Assembly (NCBI GenBank): GCA_021732995.1
Contig: JAKFWA010000086.1
Location: 1-64,000 of the forward strand
Reading direction: 5' to 3'
DNA: 64,000 nt
Origin: Planctomycetaceae bacterium
GTDB taxonomy: Bacteria > Planctomycetota > Planctomycetia > Planctomycetales > Planctomycetaceae
Program-made: the position numbers and the translations under genes
Shown: in pieces, positions 20,214 through 30,321 of the stretch
How positions within the stretch are numbered: the stretch's first letter is position 1
Layout of the letters: each line of letters starts with the position of its first letter
Notes under the pieces: model-generated
The model's input: only the letters and a program-made list of their open reading frames with translations
Told to the model about the DNA's origin: nothing
Databases searched by the model: none

Positions 20214-23200
20214 TCAGATCGCATCCACCCAGTTGGGCAGCAGGGTGAAGACTTCATTGATGGAAGTGTCACCGCCTCCCGAGACGAAGGTGTCGCTGAC
20301 GTCGTTCTCATAGACGTCGGCACCGGGGCCTCCATCCAGCGAATCGGCACCGTCGCCGGCTTGCACCGTGGCGTCGTTGCGATTGCCACCCGTCAGAGTG
20401 TCCGCCAGCGTACCGCCAATAAGCGTATCGTTGCCCGGTCCGCCGATTAGCACGACCGGTATCGTGGCTGCGGACGCGTTGAACGAGTTAGCACTCGCGC
20501 CACCAATCAGCACAATACGCTCGACGTTGGTGGGCGAATCCGTTCCGGTGGCCGCCGACATGATGGTCGCGGACGTACCGATTGTCGCACCGTTGACGGT
20601 GAAGTTCGTGTCGGCTTTTTCCAGGACGTAGTCGGTGCCGTCACCGCCATCAATAATGTCGACGCCTGCGCCGCCAGAGAGGACGTCATCGCCCTCATTG
20701 CCGAGCACGCCGTCGCCCTTTGAGCCGCCCAGCAGCGTGTCGTTGCCCAGTCCACCAGACAGGAACACAGGAACCGTTGCCTGTCGCGCGTCAAAGAAAT
20801 TGGGGGCCGCGCCACCGCTGATCTGAATGCGTTCAATAGCCAGGACAGTGTCCGACCCGAGCCCGGTTGTGGTAACCGTGATTCCATTAATCGTGACGTT
20901 CGTGTCGAAGACCTCGTTGATGCGATCGAAGTCGGCGCCGCCATTCAGTGTGTCGTTTCCGAGATCTCCCTGCAGAGTATCCAAGCCCGCTCCGCCGTTG
21001 AGCGAGTCATTGCCGATCGCGCCTACCAGCGAGTCCGCCCCATCACCGGCGTTGATGACATCATCCCCCTGCAATCCAAACAGCCGATCGTCCCCAGCAT
21101 CGCCATTGAGTGTGTCGCCCGCAGTGTTGCCCTGCAGGGTGTCATTACCTTCGCTGCCGTTGAGTATGCCTGCTTCGGTTTGGCCGCTCAGGAAATCGTT
21201 GCCGAGTCCACCGGTGAGCGTGTCAAGACCCGCACCACCCACCAGAACGTCGTTGTCGGCGTCTCCGAGAAGCGCATCATTACCGTTCTGGCCATTGAGG
21301 TTATCAGCGCCATCGCCGCCGTTGATGGTATCGTTGCCGCTACCTCCGAAGATCGTGTCACCACCCGCGCCACCGCTGATCGAGTCCGCGCCAGTAAGAG
21401 TGAAGATCATATCCGCGCCGGGCGTACCCGTGATGACATCGTTGCCGCCGCCACCGCTGATCGTGGTCACGCCTGAGTTCGTAAAGCCGCTCGCGTTGAT
21501 GATGTCCCGCGCCGCACCGCCGGTGAGATCCGCGAACTCAAAGCCGAGCAGCGTGTCGCTGGAAAGAGTGGTGCTGCTCTGCTGCACGATCAGCGAACTG
21601 CTTGTGAGCGTGACATTGCGAGTCTGGCCCGAGGCGGCATCGGTATAGGCGACATCGCGGAATCCATCCGTTCCGGCTCCGCCATTGAGCGTGTCGTTCG
21701 CGCCGCCACCCGTCAGCGTGTCATCACCTGTCTGACCATCAATGTTGTCGGCTTGGTTACCGCCGATGAGAGCATCATTCCCGCCACCGCCGAACAGCGA
21801 AACCGGAATTCCTGCTGTTGACGCATCAAGGACGTTGGCGGTTCCTCCACCCAGCAGCAGGGCTTTCTCAAAGCCAGTTAACGAGTCGACGGTTTGCGAA
21901 CCAATCAGACCAATTGACAGTTGGCTCGCCGACAACGTCAGGTTCGTGGTGGTTGACTCGCTGAGGACATCTGCAGATCCACCGCCACCCGCTAGCGTAT
22001 CGACTCCATTACCTCCGGTCAGCGTGTCATCGCCGAGGCCACCATCGAGTAGGTCGGCATACTGGCTTCCGATGATTGAGTCGTTGCCATCGTTGCCTGA
22101 CACGGCGACGCTGGTGAGTGCCGGGAACGCCGAAGTCGTTACGCCTGAAAGATCGATCGAGTTGTTGCCTGATCCGCCTTGAATAGTGAGCGTCTTCATT
22201 GCCACTGCGGGAACGGTGTATTGATCGTCTACGATATCGTTGATTCGCACTTCAACATTGTCGCCAGCGCGAGTCACTCGCACCGATTCGCTTCCGGTTA
22301 CCGTGACATTCACAACGTCTTGTGGACTTCTGAGAAACAGGACATGAACCGCACCCAAAGCGGTGTTATATTCCGTCGCTGCTGTTCTATCTGCGAAAGC
22401 GCCGACTGCGATATCGGTCAGGCCGTCTCCATCCAGGTCGCCTATGTTGGCCACTGACGCACCAAAGAAGTCGTTATCGGCTAAAGTTGGGGCACCGTTT
22501 GTATCGCTAGCAAGCTTTAAACTGCTCTTCACCGTGCCGTTGGCATTGAGCCGTAATACATGCACTGCACCGCGATTTGAATACGCTGCTCCGCCAGTAG
22601 AGTCATGATAGGCTCCCACAGCGAGGTCGGTCACGCCATCCCCGTCCAAATCCCCGAGTGAGGCTACTGACGAGCCAAACTGGTTTGATTCTGCGAGAGC
22701 TGGTCCACCATTGGTGTTACTGGCAATCTTGGAATTGCTCTTGATCGTTCCGTTGGCGTTGAGTCGCAGTATATACACTGCGCCACGGCCAGAATAGATT
22801 CCACCAGTGCCTTCAGTGTCATCGCCAGAAGCACCAACAGCGAGATCTGTTATCCCATCTCCATCTAGATCACCCAGCGACGCAATCGACTGTCCGAAGT
22901 TGTCGTTGTCCGCAAGTGTGGGGCCGCCGTTTAACTCATTTGCCAGCTTCACACTGCTCTTAACCGTGCCGTTTGAGTTCATGAATTGCACATACACGAC
23001 ACCGCGCCCATTCCCGGCTGTGCTGTCGCGGGAGGCGCCGACAGCAATATCGGTCACTCCGTCGCCATCTAAATCACCCACTGATGATACTGAGCTTCCA
23101 AACGAGCCGTAGGCACCCAGTTCTGAAGCGCCATTCAGTCCGCTGGCGAGTTTCACGCTACTTTTGACGGAGCCACTTGATGTCAGCAGCAGGATGTAAA

Positions 23201-26111
23201 CGGCTCCGCGATATGTGCCGCCGGTGTCGTCGCCGTAGGCTCCCACTGCAAGGTCAGGCACCCCGTCTCCATCGAAATCACCCAGCGCCGCTACCGAGTT
23301 TCCGAAGTAATCATTACCCTGAAGGGTTGGGCCCCCGTTTGTTTGATTTGCAATCTTCACACTGTTTTTCACGGTGCCGTTTGAGTTCATGAACAACACA
23401 TGCACTGCCCCTGTGTTAGAGCCTCCCGTGTTGTCGCCGTACGCTCCCACCGCCACATCAGTCACACCATCTCCGTCGACGTCACCGAGAGACGCTACGG
23501 AGAATCCGAATAATGCTTCATGGTCCAGCGTGGGCCCGCCGTTGGTTTGATGCGTGATTTTTTTGGACTTTGAACTAAGAACTGTTCCTCCGCCAACTAC
23601 GGTGATCGTCGCCGTATAGTCCTCGACTTCGCCACCATTGGCCGGGCCGATTGGGCTGGCGGCCGCCAAATCATTACTCAATCGAAACCGGGCATACGTA
23701 GCTCCGGCAGTTGTGATTGTTGGTATGATTGGGAAATTCAGTGTGAACGTAGCTTTCGTGGTAGCCGTTGGCACCGAGACAGACGTCCGCTCGGTGGCGT
23801 TGTCGAAAATGCCATCGCGATTGAAATCAATCCAGCCATAGAGCGTCGCGCTCGAACCCGTGGTGTTCGTCGCTCGGACCCGGACCGCTGGCGCCGTGCC
23901 GACTGTCAGCAGCAGATCCTGCGCGGGCTCGATCAAGCCGTCTTCGTCGTCCGGCGCCTTTGAACTGTCGTCGCCACTTGCGACACCGTCCTGCGCAGCG
24001 TTGGCTTCCCCGTCTACGCGGGCTCCGAGAAATAGCGTTGCCTGTGTTGAGGTGATGGTATGGCTTGGGCCTCCGCTGGTCCGTAGCGTCTCGTAGTTGC
24101 CTCGGCTGGTCCCAGGTCCCGTGTCCCTTGCGTCACCATAATCCAAGCTGGGCGGGGGATTCTGACCATTTAGAAATAGAACATGCACCGCGCCACTATT
24201 TAAACCACCGGTATCATCCAAGAATGCTCCCACAGCGAGATCGGCGGCACCATCGCCATCCAGGTCTCCCAACGAAGCTACTGTTCGACCAAAGTAATCA
24301 CCGGCTGTGAGAGTGGGACCACCATTGGTTCCGCTGGCCACTTTCACGCTGTTCTTCGCGGTGCCATTGGCGTTGAGTCGCAGCAAGTGGACGGCTCCTG
24401 CTGCACTGCCACCTGTATCATCGCCGAAGGCTCCGATCGCCAGGTCGGTAATCCCGTCGCCGTCTAAGTCGTTGATCGCTGCTAATGATGCTCCAAAGCG
24501 ATCGTTGTTGGCGGTTACAGGCCCGCCGTTGAGACCACTCGCAATCTTCAGTGTACTTTTCGCTGTGCCATTCGAATTCAACATCAACACATGGACGGCA
24601 CCGCGATTGGTACCGCCTGTGTCGTCTCTTGATGCTCCCACAGCGATATCGGTAATCCCGTCGCCGTTGAGATCTCCCAGCGATGCGATGGCAACTCCCA
24701 GGTAGTCTCCGTCCGTGAGCGTTGGACCACCGTTTGTTCCACTAGCAATCTTCACGCTGCTTTTGGCGGTGCCGTTCGAATTCAGAAGCAGAACATGCAC
24801 CGCTCCGCGACCGGATCCATTTGTGTCATCTCCAATCGCTCCGACGGCGAGATCAGTGACACCATCACCATCCAGGTCACCAATCGCGGACGTGGAATTG
24901 CCGAAGGAGTCATTGTTGCTGAGTGTCGGCCCGCCATTGGTTCCGTGGGCGATCTTTGTAGTGCTCTTCACTGTTCCATTTGCGTTCAAGAACAGAATAT
25001 GCACCGCACCGCGATTCGACAGAAGGGGGCCGCCTGTATCATCAACGTCCGCTCCAACGGCTAAGTCGATTACACCGTCGCCATCGAGATCTCCCAGCGC
25101 AGTGACCGATGTGCCAAATAGATCATCATTGGCAAGCGCAGGACCTCCGTTCGTGTTGTGGGCAATCTTGATGCTCGATCTGGCGGTCCCGTTTGATTTC
25201 ATCAGTAGGATGTAGACTGCTCCGCGTTCACTGCCTCCGGTGTCATCAGAAATCGCCCCAGCAGCGAGATCCACAATTCCATCGCCATCCAGGTCGCCGA
25301 TGGATGTCACCGAGAACCCAAAGTTATCGAAGGTTGCCAGCAGCGGACCGCCATTCGTTCCGTCAGTTATCTTCTGGGACTTTGATGGATCGACAACGAG
25401 ATCTGTGATTCCAGCAATCGTCGCGATGTGGTCTTCGACTTCGCCGCCAGATGCCACGCCTGTGGAGTTTGCGGCTGCCGTGTCTGTGCTCAGGCGGAAT
25501 CTCGCGAATGTTGATCCGGGTGTGGTATTCGTAGCGATGGTTGGAAATGTCAGCGTGAACGTGCCCTTATTCGTCGCCGTAGGGATGGCGATCGAACTTC
25601 GCTCGGTGGCATTGTCGAACACGCCGTCTCGGTTGATGTCGATCCAGCCGTAAAGGGTTGCTGCTGTGGCTGTGACGTTGGTCGCTCGCACGCGCACAGT
25701 GGCCGCCGTACCGATAGTGAGTGCGAGATCCTGCGCGGGCTCGATCAGGCCGTCTTCATCGTCTGGAGAGGCCGTTGTGTCGTCGCCGTTCGCTCGAGCA
25801 CCCGGGACACCGTTCGCATCACTATCGACACGAGCGCCCATAAACAACGTCGTTTGCGTGGCGTCGATCACGTGGCTCGGACCGCCATTGGCGAGCAGCG
25901 TTTGATAGTTCCCCGTGCCGGTTCCTGTGCCGGTGTCGGGGGCGTCGCCGAAGTCGGAAGCCAACACCGTGCGCGGCTCAAGGAGTTCCAGACGCCGCTG
26001 AGCGTGCGACAACAGACGCTGACGAGTGCGTCGAGTAGAGGATCTCCCCGAAGGTCGTTGCGAAAAGATGGGCAAGCGGCACAGTTGATCGAGCCAGTTC
26101 GTCAGTTGCAC
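20214..26111 (-). CDS. Giant LEPR-XLL surface protein with GEVED, FG-GAP and RTX-like repeats
   Basis: About 1965 residues, exported. The N-terminus carries a basic stretch and RRLELLEPRTVLAS, the LEPR-XLL signature of planctomycete surface proteins. Then come a GEVED domain (FGDAPDTG...DDEDGLIEPAQ), six FG-GAP repeats of ~68 residues with calcium loops such as DLDGDG, a second GEVED domain (YGDARDTG), six more FG-GAP repeats, and ~700 residues of RTX-like GGxGxDxL calcium-binding repeats with interspersed strands. I start at GTG 26109-26111 (QLTNWLDQL follows, typical for the family), which has AAAGG 8 bases upstream; the same frame extends 40 codons further without support. Likely a calcium-dependent cell-surface or matrix protein. 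Tail-to-tail with the preceding propeller gene. Confidence 0.88.
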   Translation of the reverse strand: MQLTNWLDQLCRLPIFSQRPSGRSSTRRTRQRLLSHAQRRLELLEPRTVLASDFGDAPDTGTGTGTGNYQTLLANGGPSHVIDATQTTLFMGARVDSDANGVPGARANGDDTTASPDDEDGLIEPAQDLALTIGTAATVRVRATNVTATAATLYGWIDINRDGVFDNATERSSIAIPTATNKGTFTLTFPTIATNTTPGSTFARFRLSTDTAAANSTGVASGGEVEDHIATIAGITDLVVDPSKSQKITDGTNGGPLLATFDNFGFSVTSIGDLDGDGIVDLAAGAISDDTGGSERGAVYILLMKSNGTARSSIKIAHNTNGGPALANDDLFGTSVTALGDLDGDGVIDLAVGADVDDTGGPLLSNRGAVHILFLNANGTVKSTTKIAHGTNGGPTLSNNDSFGNSTSAIGDLDGDGVTDLAVGAIGDDTNGSGRGAVHVLLLNSNGTAKSSVKIASGTNGGPTLTDGDYLGVAIASLGDLNGDGITDIAVGASRDDTGGTNRGAVHVLMLNSNGTAKSTLKIASGLNGGPVTANNDRFGASLAAINDLDGDGITDLAIGAFGDDTGGSAAGAVHLLRLNANGTAKNSVKVASGTNGGPTLTAGDYFGRTVASLGDLDGDGAADLAVGAFLDDTGGLNSGAVHVLFLNGQNPPPSLDYGDARDTGPGTSRGNYETLRTSGGPSHTITSTQATLFLGARVDGEANAAQDGVASGDDSSKAPDDEDGLIEPAQDLLLTVGTAPAVRVRATNTTGSSATLYGWIDFNRDGIFDNATERTSVSVPTATTKATFTLNFPIIPTITTAGATYARFRLSNDLAAASPIGPANGGEVEDYTATITVVGGGTVLSSKSKKITHQTNGGPTLDHEALFGFSVASLGDVDGDGVTDVAVGAYGDNTGGSNTGAVHVLFMNSNGTVKNSVKIANQTNGGPTLQGNDYFGNSVAALGDFDGDGVPDLAVGAYGDDTGGTYRGAVYILLLTSSGSVKSSVKLASGLNGASELGAYGSFGSSVSSVGDLDGDGVTDIAVGASRDSTAGNGRGVVYVQFMNSNGTVKSSVKLANELNGGPTLADNDNFGQSIASLGDLDGDGITDLAVGASGDDTEGTGGIYSGRGAVYILRLNANGTIKSNSKIASNTNGGPALAESNQFGSSVASLGDLDGDGVTDLAVGAYHDSTGGAAYSNRGAVHVLRLNANGTVKSSLKLASDTNGAPTLADNDFFGASVANIGDLDGDGLTDIAVGAFADRTAATEYNTALGAVHVLFLRSPQDVVNVTVTGSESVRVTRAGDNVEVRINDIVDDQYTVPAVAMKTLTIQGGSGNNSIDLSGVTTSAFPALTSVAVSGNDGNDSIIGSQYADLLDGGLGDDTLTGGNGVDTLAGGGGSADVLSESTTTNLTLSASQLSIGLIGSQTVDSLTGFEKALLLGGGTANVLDASTAGIPVSLFGGGGNDALIGGNQADNIDGQTGDDTLTGGGANDTLNGGAGTDGFRDVAYTDAASGQTRNVTLTSSSLIVQQSSTTLSSDTLLGFEFADLTGGAARDIINASGFTNSGVTTISGGGGNDVITGTPGADMIFTLTGADSISGGAGGDTIFGGSGNDTINGGDGADNLNGQNGNDALLGDADNDVLVGGAGLDTLTGGLGNDFLSGQTEAGILNGSEGNDTLQGNTAGDTLNGDAGDDRLFGLQGDDVINAGDGADSLVGAIGNDSLNGGAGLDTLQGDLGNDTLNGGADFDRINEVFDTNVTINGITVTTTGLGSDTVLAIERIQISGGAAPNFFDARQATVPVFLSGGLGNDTLLGGSKGDGVLGNEGDDVLSGGAGVDIIDGGDGTDYVLEKADTNFTVNGATIGTSATIMSAATGTDSPTNVERIVLIGGASANSFNASAATIPVVLIGGPGNDTLIGGTLADTLTGGNRNDATVQAGDGADSLDGGPGADVYENDVSDTFVSGGGDTSINEVFTLLPNWVDAI

Positions 26112-26350
26112 GTGGTGACCTTTCAGCGACCTCGAATCAGACGCAATGCAGTGGAGCGACAGGGCGAGGTTTTCCCCGTGAAGCGTTTGTACGCGCGAGT
26201 AGAACGGAAGGCCACAATGGCGTGCAACCATTGTTCGACCGGTTGCGGTTGAGTTCGAACATCTTGCTGCCCGTCAAGTTCTTGGCAGGCTGGGCAGAGC
26301 GCGTTAGGGTTGGGCCTTGGCTGTAGAGAGACCTTGCTCCGAGGCACTTG

Positions 26351-27421
26351 ATGACCGAACCGATTCGCCTGACTCAACTCGCTAAACGCGCGGGATGTGC
26401 GGCCAAGCAGCCTCCGGGTTTTCTGCTGCCGCTGTTGCAGATGTTGCCGCCGATCACTGACCCGAATGTGCTGGTCGGAACGGCGACGGCGGATGACGCG
26501 GCTGTTTACAAGCTGAGCGACGATCTGGCGCTGGTTCTGACGACGGATTTTTTTACTCCCGTTGTGGATACGCCTTATGACTTCGGGGCGGTTGCCGCAG
26601 CGAACGCGCTGAGTGACGTCTACGCGATGGGCGGTAAACCGCTGACCGCCTTGAGTATTGTGGGGTTCCCGGACTCTGTGCTTCCCCGAGAGGTCCTGGG
26701 TGACATTCTGCGCGGTGCGACGGATAAAGCGGCCGAGGCCGGTATCGCGATTGTCGGGGGACATACCATCAAGTCCGAAGAACCCATCTTCGGCCTCGCT
26801 GTCGTGGGCACTGTGGCGCCGAATCGAGTGCTTGCGAACAGTCATGCTCAGCCCGGCGACGTGCTGGTGCTCACCAAGCCGCTCGGACTGGGGATCATCA
26901 CGACCGCAGCCAAGAACGGTGAAGACCGGCTCGGCGCGATCACGGAAGCCATTCGAGTGATGACGACACTGAATCGCGTCGGTGCAGAGGTGATTACGCG
27001 GTTCGATGTTCACGCTCTGACCGATGTCACGGGCTTTGGTCTGCTGGGGCATCTGCGAAACATCGTCGCAGCCAGCAAGGTCAGCGCGCGAGTCTTTCTG
27101 GACCGAGTGCCCGCGTTGTCTGCCGCATGGGAGTACGTTCGATCCGGCATCGCTCCCGGTGGAACACATGCCAATTATCGCTTCCTCGCTGATTGGGTCG
27201 CGTACGCATCGGACTTGACCAAGGAAGAACAACTGCTGCTGTGCGATGCCCAGACATCGGGCGGCCTGTTGGCCGCCGTCGCTGCCAAGGACGCTAAAGA
27301 ATTGGTGGCCGCGTTGCGCGATGCGGGTTTGCAGGCTGCCGCTGCGATCGGCGTCATTGAAGTTGATCCGCCCGGTAGGATGTTCGTTGATCGTTCTGGG
27401 CCGCTGGATTGCCTCGCGTAA
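26351..27421 (+). CDS. selD: Selenide, water dikinase
   Basis: 356-residue enzyme making selenophosphate from selenide and ATP, the selenium donor for selenocysteine and for 2-selenouridine in tRNA. The catalytic motif reads GCAAK, with Cys16 and Lys19, so the protein uses cysteine and not selenocysteine. Metal- and ATP-binding marks include TADDAAVY, TDFFTPVVDTPYDFG, NALSDVYAMGG and GHTIKSEEP. The C-terminal AIRS domain includes TDVTGFGLLGHL and DAQTSGGLL. ATG 26351 is used; a TTG directly before it is also in frame. No selA, selB or mnmH is in the window, so the use of selenophosphate here is open. Confidence 0.96.
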   Translation: MTEPIRLTQLAKRAGCAAKQPPGFLLPLLQMLPPITDPNVLVGTATADDAAVYKLSDDLALVLTTDFFTPVVDTPYDFGAVAAANALSDVYAMGGKPLTALSIVGFPDSVLPREVLGDILRGATDKAAEAGIAIVGGHTIKSEEPIFGLAVVGTVAPNRVLANSHAQPGDVLVLTKPLGLGIITTAAKNGEDRLGAITEAIRVMTTLNRVGAEVITRFDVHALTDVTGFGLLGHLRNIVAASKVSARVFLDRVPALSAAWEYVRSGIAPGGTHANYRFLADWVAYASDLTKEEQLLLCDAQTSGGLLAAVAAKDAKELVAALRDAGLQAAAAIGVIEVDPPGRMFVDRSGPLDCLA

Positions 27422-27490
27422 ACGAGGATACATTGGGCTTACTCAGGCGTTTGCGGTTCCTCCAGTTCTTGCTGTGTGAGGATGCTACCC

Positions 27491-28234
27491 ATGCGATTTG
27501 CGGTCCACGTTTCCGCGTTCGTTGCGGCACTGAGCTTGTGCGGAGCGCTGCTTGCTGCCGAACCGCGTCAGGGCAACTTCGCCTCTGAGACAATCAAGGT
27601 CGACAAAGACCAGCGCGAATATCGGCTGGTGGTTCCAAACACGGTCGATCTGAAGAAGCCCGCGCCGCTGGTATTCGCGCTTCATGGCTTTCTGATCGAC
27701 AGCAAAGACGTGATGCCGGTGTATTCCAAGCTGAACGATGCCGCCGAAAAACACCGCTTTATTCTGGTCTATCCCAATGCGCTGGATCGCAGTTGGGCAC
27801 TCGCTCCCGAAAAGATGGTCAAGGACGTAGCGTTCTTCGACACGCTGCTGAAAAAGTTATCCGCTGACTACAAGATTGATGAGCAACGCATCTATGTGAC
27901 CGGGATGTCGAATGGCGGCTACTTCGCTCACTTCATCGGCAAGGAACGCTCGAATGTCATTGCGGCCGTGGCGTGCCATTCGGGAGCCCTCGGCTTGCAG
28001 ACGTTGCTGGGCATTCATGCGGATCGCAAGTTTCCCGTCATGATCGTGCACGGAGACAAGGACAACATTATCTCCGTGAACATCGCGCGCGAGAACCGCG
28101 ACAAGTACAAGAAAGAAGGTCACGATGTGACTTACGTCGAAGTGCCCGGTCTTGGTCACGGGTGGGCGAACGGCGAGGGCATCAACGACAAGATCTGGAA
28201 GTTCTTCGAGGAGCATCCGCTGCCGAAGAAGTGA
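27491..28234 (+). CDS. Secreted alpha/beta-hydrolase esterase (PHB depolymerase/LpqC-like)
   Basis: 247-residue exported esterase. The signal peptide is MRFAVHVSAFVAALSLCGAL with cleavage after LLAA. The nucleophile is Ser140 in GMSNGGYFAH, the acid is likely the Asp in HGDKDNIISV, and the His is in GLGHGWANGEG. The core LVFALHGFLIDSKD and the length fit the poly-hydroxybutyrate depolymerase / feruloyl esterase-like family (LpqC). Natural substrate unknown. ATG 27491 has GAGGA 9 bases upstream; ATG 27482 is also possible. It lies 69 bp after selD on the same strand but has no evident link to it. Confidence 0.85.
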   Translation: MRFAVHVSAFVAALSLCGALLAAEPRQGNFASETIKVDKDQREYRLVVPNTVDLKKPAPLVFALHGFLIDSKDVMPVYSKLNDAAEKHRFILVYPNALDRSWALAPEKMVKDVAFFDTLLKKLSADYKIDEQRIYVTGMSNGGYFAHFIGKERSNVIAAVACHSGALGLQTLLGIHADRKFPVMIVHGDKDNIISVNIARENRDKYKKEGHDVTYVEVPGLGHGWANGEGINDKIWKFFEEHPLPKK

Positions 28235-28275
28235 TCCCGGGACGACTACTCTTTGAAACGGAAAAGGATTCATGC

Positions 28276-28671
28276 ATGGCTCAAGCCATTTCAGCGTTCC
28301 TGATGTTTGAAGGCACTGCCGAAGTTGCCATGAAGCTGTATATCTCCTTGTTTCCAGGCTCGGAGATCAAACGCATTGATCGGTACGGTCCCGGAGAAGC
28401 CGGCGCGGAAGGTACGGTGAGAGTGGCTGAGTTCTCCTTGGGCGGCTATCGGCTGATGTGCATCGACAGTCCTGCGAAGCACGCCTTCACGTTCACGCCG
28501 TCGATCTCGCTGTTCGTGGACTGCGCGGATGAGGCAGAGCAGACCAGGGCGTTTGAGCAATTGTCACAGGGTGGCAGCGTACTGATGCCACTCGATAACT
28601 ACGGTTTCAGTCGACGGTTCGTGTGGCTCAACGATCGCTTCGGAGTGTCGTGGCAGTTGAATTTGCCTTAA
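28276..28671 (+). CDS. VOC-family PhnB-like protein
   Basis: 131-residue single-domain protein of the vicinal oxygen chelate superfamily, PhnB / 3-demethylubiquinone methyltransferase-like group. It starts MAQAISAFLMFEGTAEVAMK, contains YISLFPGSEI, GEAGAEGTV, FTPSISLFVDC and ends WLNDRFGVSWQL, a pattern typical of that group. ATG 28276 has AAGGA upstream. The open frame extends further left but overlaps the esterase in another frame and carries no signature. Biochemical role unknown; these proteins are often small-molecule binding or isomerising enzymes. Confidence 0.88.
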   Translation: MAQAISAFLMFEGTAEVAMKLYISLFPGSEIKRIDRYGPGEAGAEGTVRVAEFSLGGYRLMCIDSPAKHAFTFTPSISLFVDCADEAEQTRAFEQLSQGGSVLMPLDNYGFSRRFVWLNDRFGVSWQLNLP

Positions 28672-28691
28672 GTGACCGACTTACTGAATCG

Positions 28692-30137
28692 TTAGCCGAA
28701 GACACTCGTGACCGGCTTGCCTGATGAGATCTGGTGCGGACGTTGAACGCGGTCATGCAGCACGGCGTTTTCGGGAATGCCGAGTCCATGAAAGATCGTC
28801 GCGGCGAAGTCCGCAGGTGAGACCGGGTTCGTCGCGGGGTAAGCGGCGTGTTGGTCGCTCGACCCATACACCTGGCCGCCGCGAATGCCGCCGCCGGCCA
28901 GCAGACCTGAATAGCAGTTGGGCCAGTGCTCGCGACCGGCGTTGCCCGCCGAGATCGTGGGCCGACGTCCGAACTCACCCACCCAGGCGACCAACGTTTC
29001 CTCCAGTAGACCGCGTTCAGACAGGTCGTCGAGTAATGCGCACAGTGCCCGGTCAGACGGAGGGATCAAGTCGTTCTTCAGCCGGTTAAAATTGTTGCCG
29101 TGAGTGTCCCAGAAGTTCTGGCCATCGTTGTGCCAGTTCACGGTGACGACAGGCACGCCGTGTTCTACCAGTCGCCGCGCCATCAGCACGGACTGGCCGT
29201 GAATGTGTCGACCGTAACGCTCGCGAACGGCGGCGGGCTCCTCTCGGATGTCGAACGCGCTGCGTACTCCGGGAGACGTGAGGAGTTCAACGGCTCGCAC
29301 TTGCTGAGCCGACAGCGTGCCTGCCTGTGCTGAATCCGCCAGCGCGGCTCGCTGTTGATCGAGCGACGTCAGCAAGGACTGACGATTGCGCAAGCGGTCC
29401 GCAGTTACTCCATCCAGCAGCCGCAAGGCGGGAACTTCCCAGCGCCAGTTCGAAGGATCGCCTTGAATAAGGAACGGATCCCAGCCGCGTCCGAGCCAAC
29501 CACCATGCTGGCCACCGGCCTGACCGCCGGGAGCCGAGGGATGCGAGACGGCCCACGGCAACGCGACGAACGATGGGAGGCTTTGACCGATCTGCGGACG
29601 TTGCCAGATGCCGGATTGCTGCAGGAACGAGAGAGACGAACCGATGTGCGGTGTGTCCTTTTCGCTCGGCGGGTCATTGTCGCTCGGCCAGACCGGGGCT
29701 TTCTCGCCGGTCAGCGTCGCGTGAGCACTCGAAAGATGCGCGGGGTCGTTGTGAGTCAGCGACCGAAAGATGGCCACGTGCTGCGTGCGCTGCGCGAGCA
29801 GCTTGAAGTGTTCGCTGATGAAAATGTCCGGCACGGAAGTCGGAATGGCTTTGAAATCGCCACGTACCTCAGCGGGCGCATCGACTTTTGGATCCAGAGT
29901 ATCCAACTGCGAAGGTCCGCCCCACATGAACAGAAAGATCAGAGAGCGGGCTCGTTTGCGAGCGGTAACAGCACCGGCTCCTACTGGCAGAACTTCCGCA
30001 CTCAAGGCCGCCTGATTCAGCAGCCACTGAGAGCCCAGTGTGGCGGCGCTCGCCTGCAACAAGACTCGGCGTCCGAAGCGTGATTGCGAAGCGAACGGCA
30101 TCGTTGGCGATGAGGTGGTCAGCGAGGCGGGGGGCAT
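28692..30137 (-). CDS. Secreted DUF1501 protein, Tat signal
   Basis: 481 residues. The N-terminus has a twin-arginine-like export signal (SRFGRRVLLQASAATLGSQW), implying export after folding. The body is DUF1501, a sulfatase/alkaline-phosphatase-like fold very abundant in planctomycetes: FLFMWGGPSQLDTLDPK, HFKLLAQRTQHVAIFRSLTHND, HLSSAHATLTG, GHIHGQ-like RYGRHIHGQSVLMARRLVEHGVP, TVNWHNDGQNFWDTH, and GEFGRRPTI...GREHWPN near the C-terminus. DUF1501 genes usually sit beside a DUF1553/DUF1549 cytochrome partner; none is seen here. Function uncharacterised, probably periplasmic. Convergent with the PhnB-like gene, 20 bp between stops. Confidence 0.9.
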   Translation of the reverse strand: MPPASLTTSSPTMPFASQSRFGRRVLLQASAATLGSQWLLNQAALSAEVLPVGAGAVTARKRARSLIFLFMWGGPSQLDTLDPKVDAPAEVRGDFKAIPTSVPDIFISEHFKLLAQRTQHVAIFRSLTHNDPAHLSSAHATLTGEKAPVWPSDNDPPSEKDTPHIGSSLSFLQQSGIWQRPQIGQSLPSFVALPWAVSHPSAPGGQAGGQHGGWLGRGWDPFLIQGDPSNWRWEVPALRLLDGVTADRLRNRQSLLTSLDQQRAALADSAQAGTLSAQQVRAVELLTSPGVRSAFDIREEPAAVRERYGRHIHGQSVLMARRLVEHGVPVVTVNWHNDGQNFWDTHGNNFNRLKNDLIPPSDRALCALLDDLSERGLLEETLVAWVGEFGRRPTISAGNAGREHWPNCYSGLLAGGGIRGGQVYGSSDQHAAYPATNPVSPADFAATIFHGLGIPENAVLHDRVQRPHQISSGKPVTSVFG

Positions 30138-30321
30138 AGGCGAGGCTTCCGAAGAGCATGACTCGGCGGGGAATTACGAATGCTGCAGTGCTGCTAATCA
30201 GGCTGTCAATGTGTGATATCGGTCTCCACTGATGGATGGCTGAAAAAGGATTGTCGATACCGGTTCGACCCGCGAGTCCGGTTCGGACACGCCGCGACTC
30301 GCGAGACTTCGTTTCGTCGGC

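Noticed and set aside
21000-25400. CRISPR-like or tandem DNA repeat array
   Set aside because: The periodicity of about 200 bp comes from protein FG-GAP and RTX repeats with diverged DNA, not from identical short repeats with spacers.
26348-26420. Selenocysteine in SelD
   Set aside because: The catalytic position is an ordinary Cys codon in GCAAK and no in-frame TGA is present.
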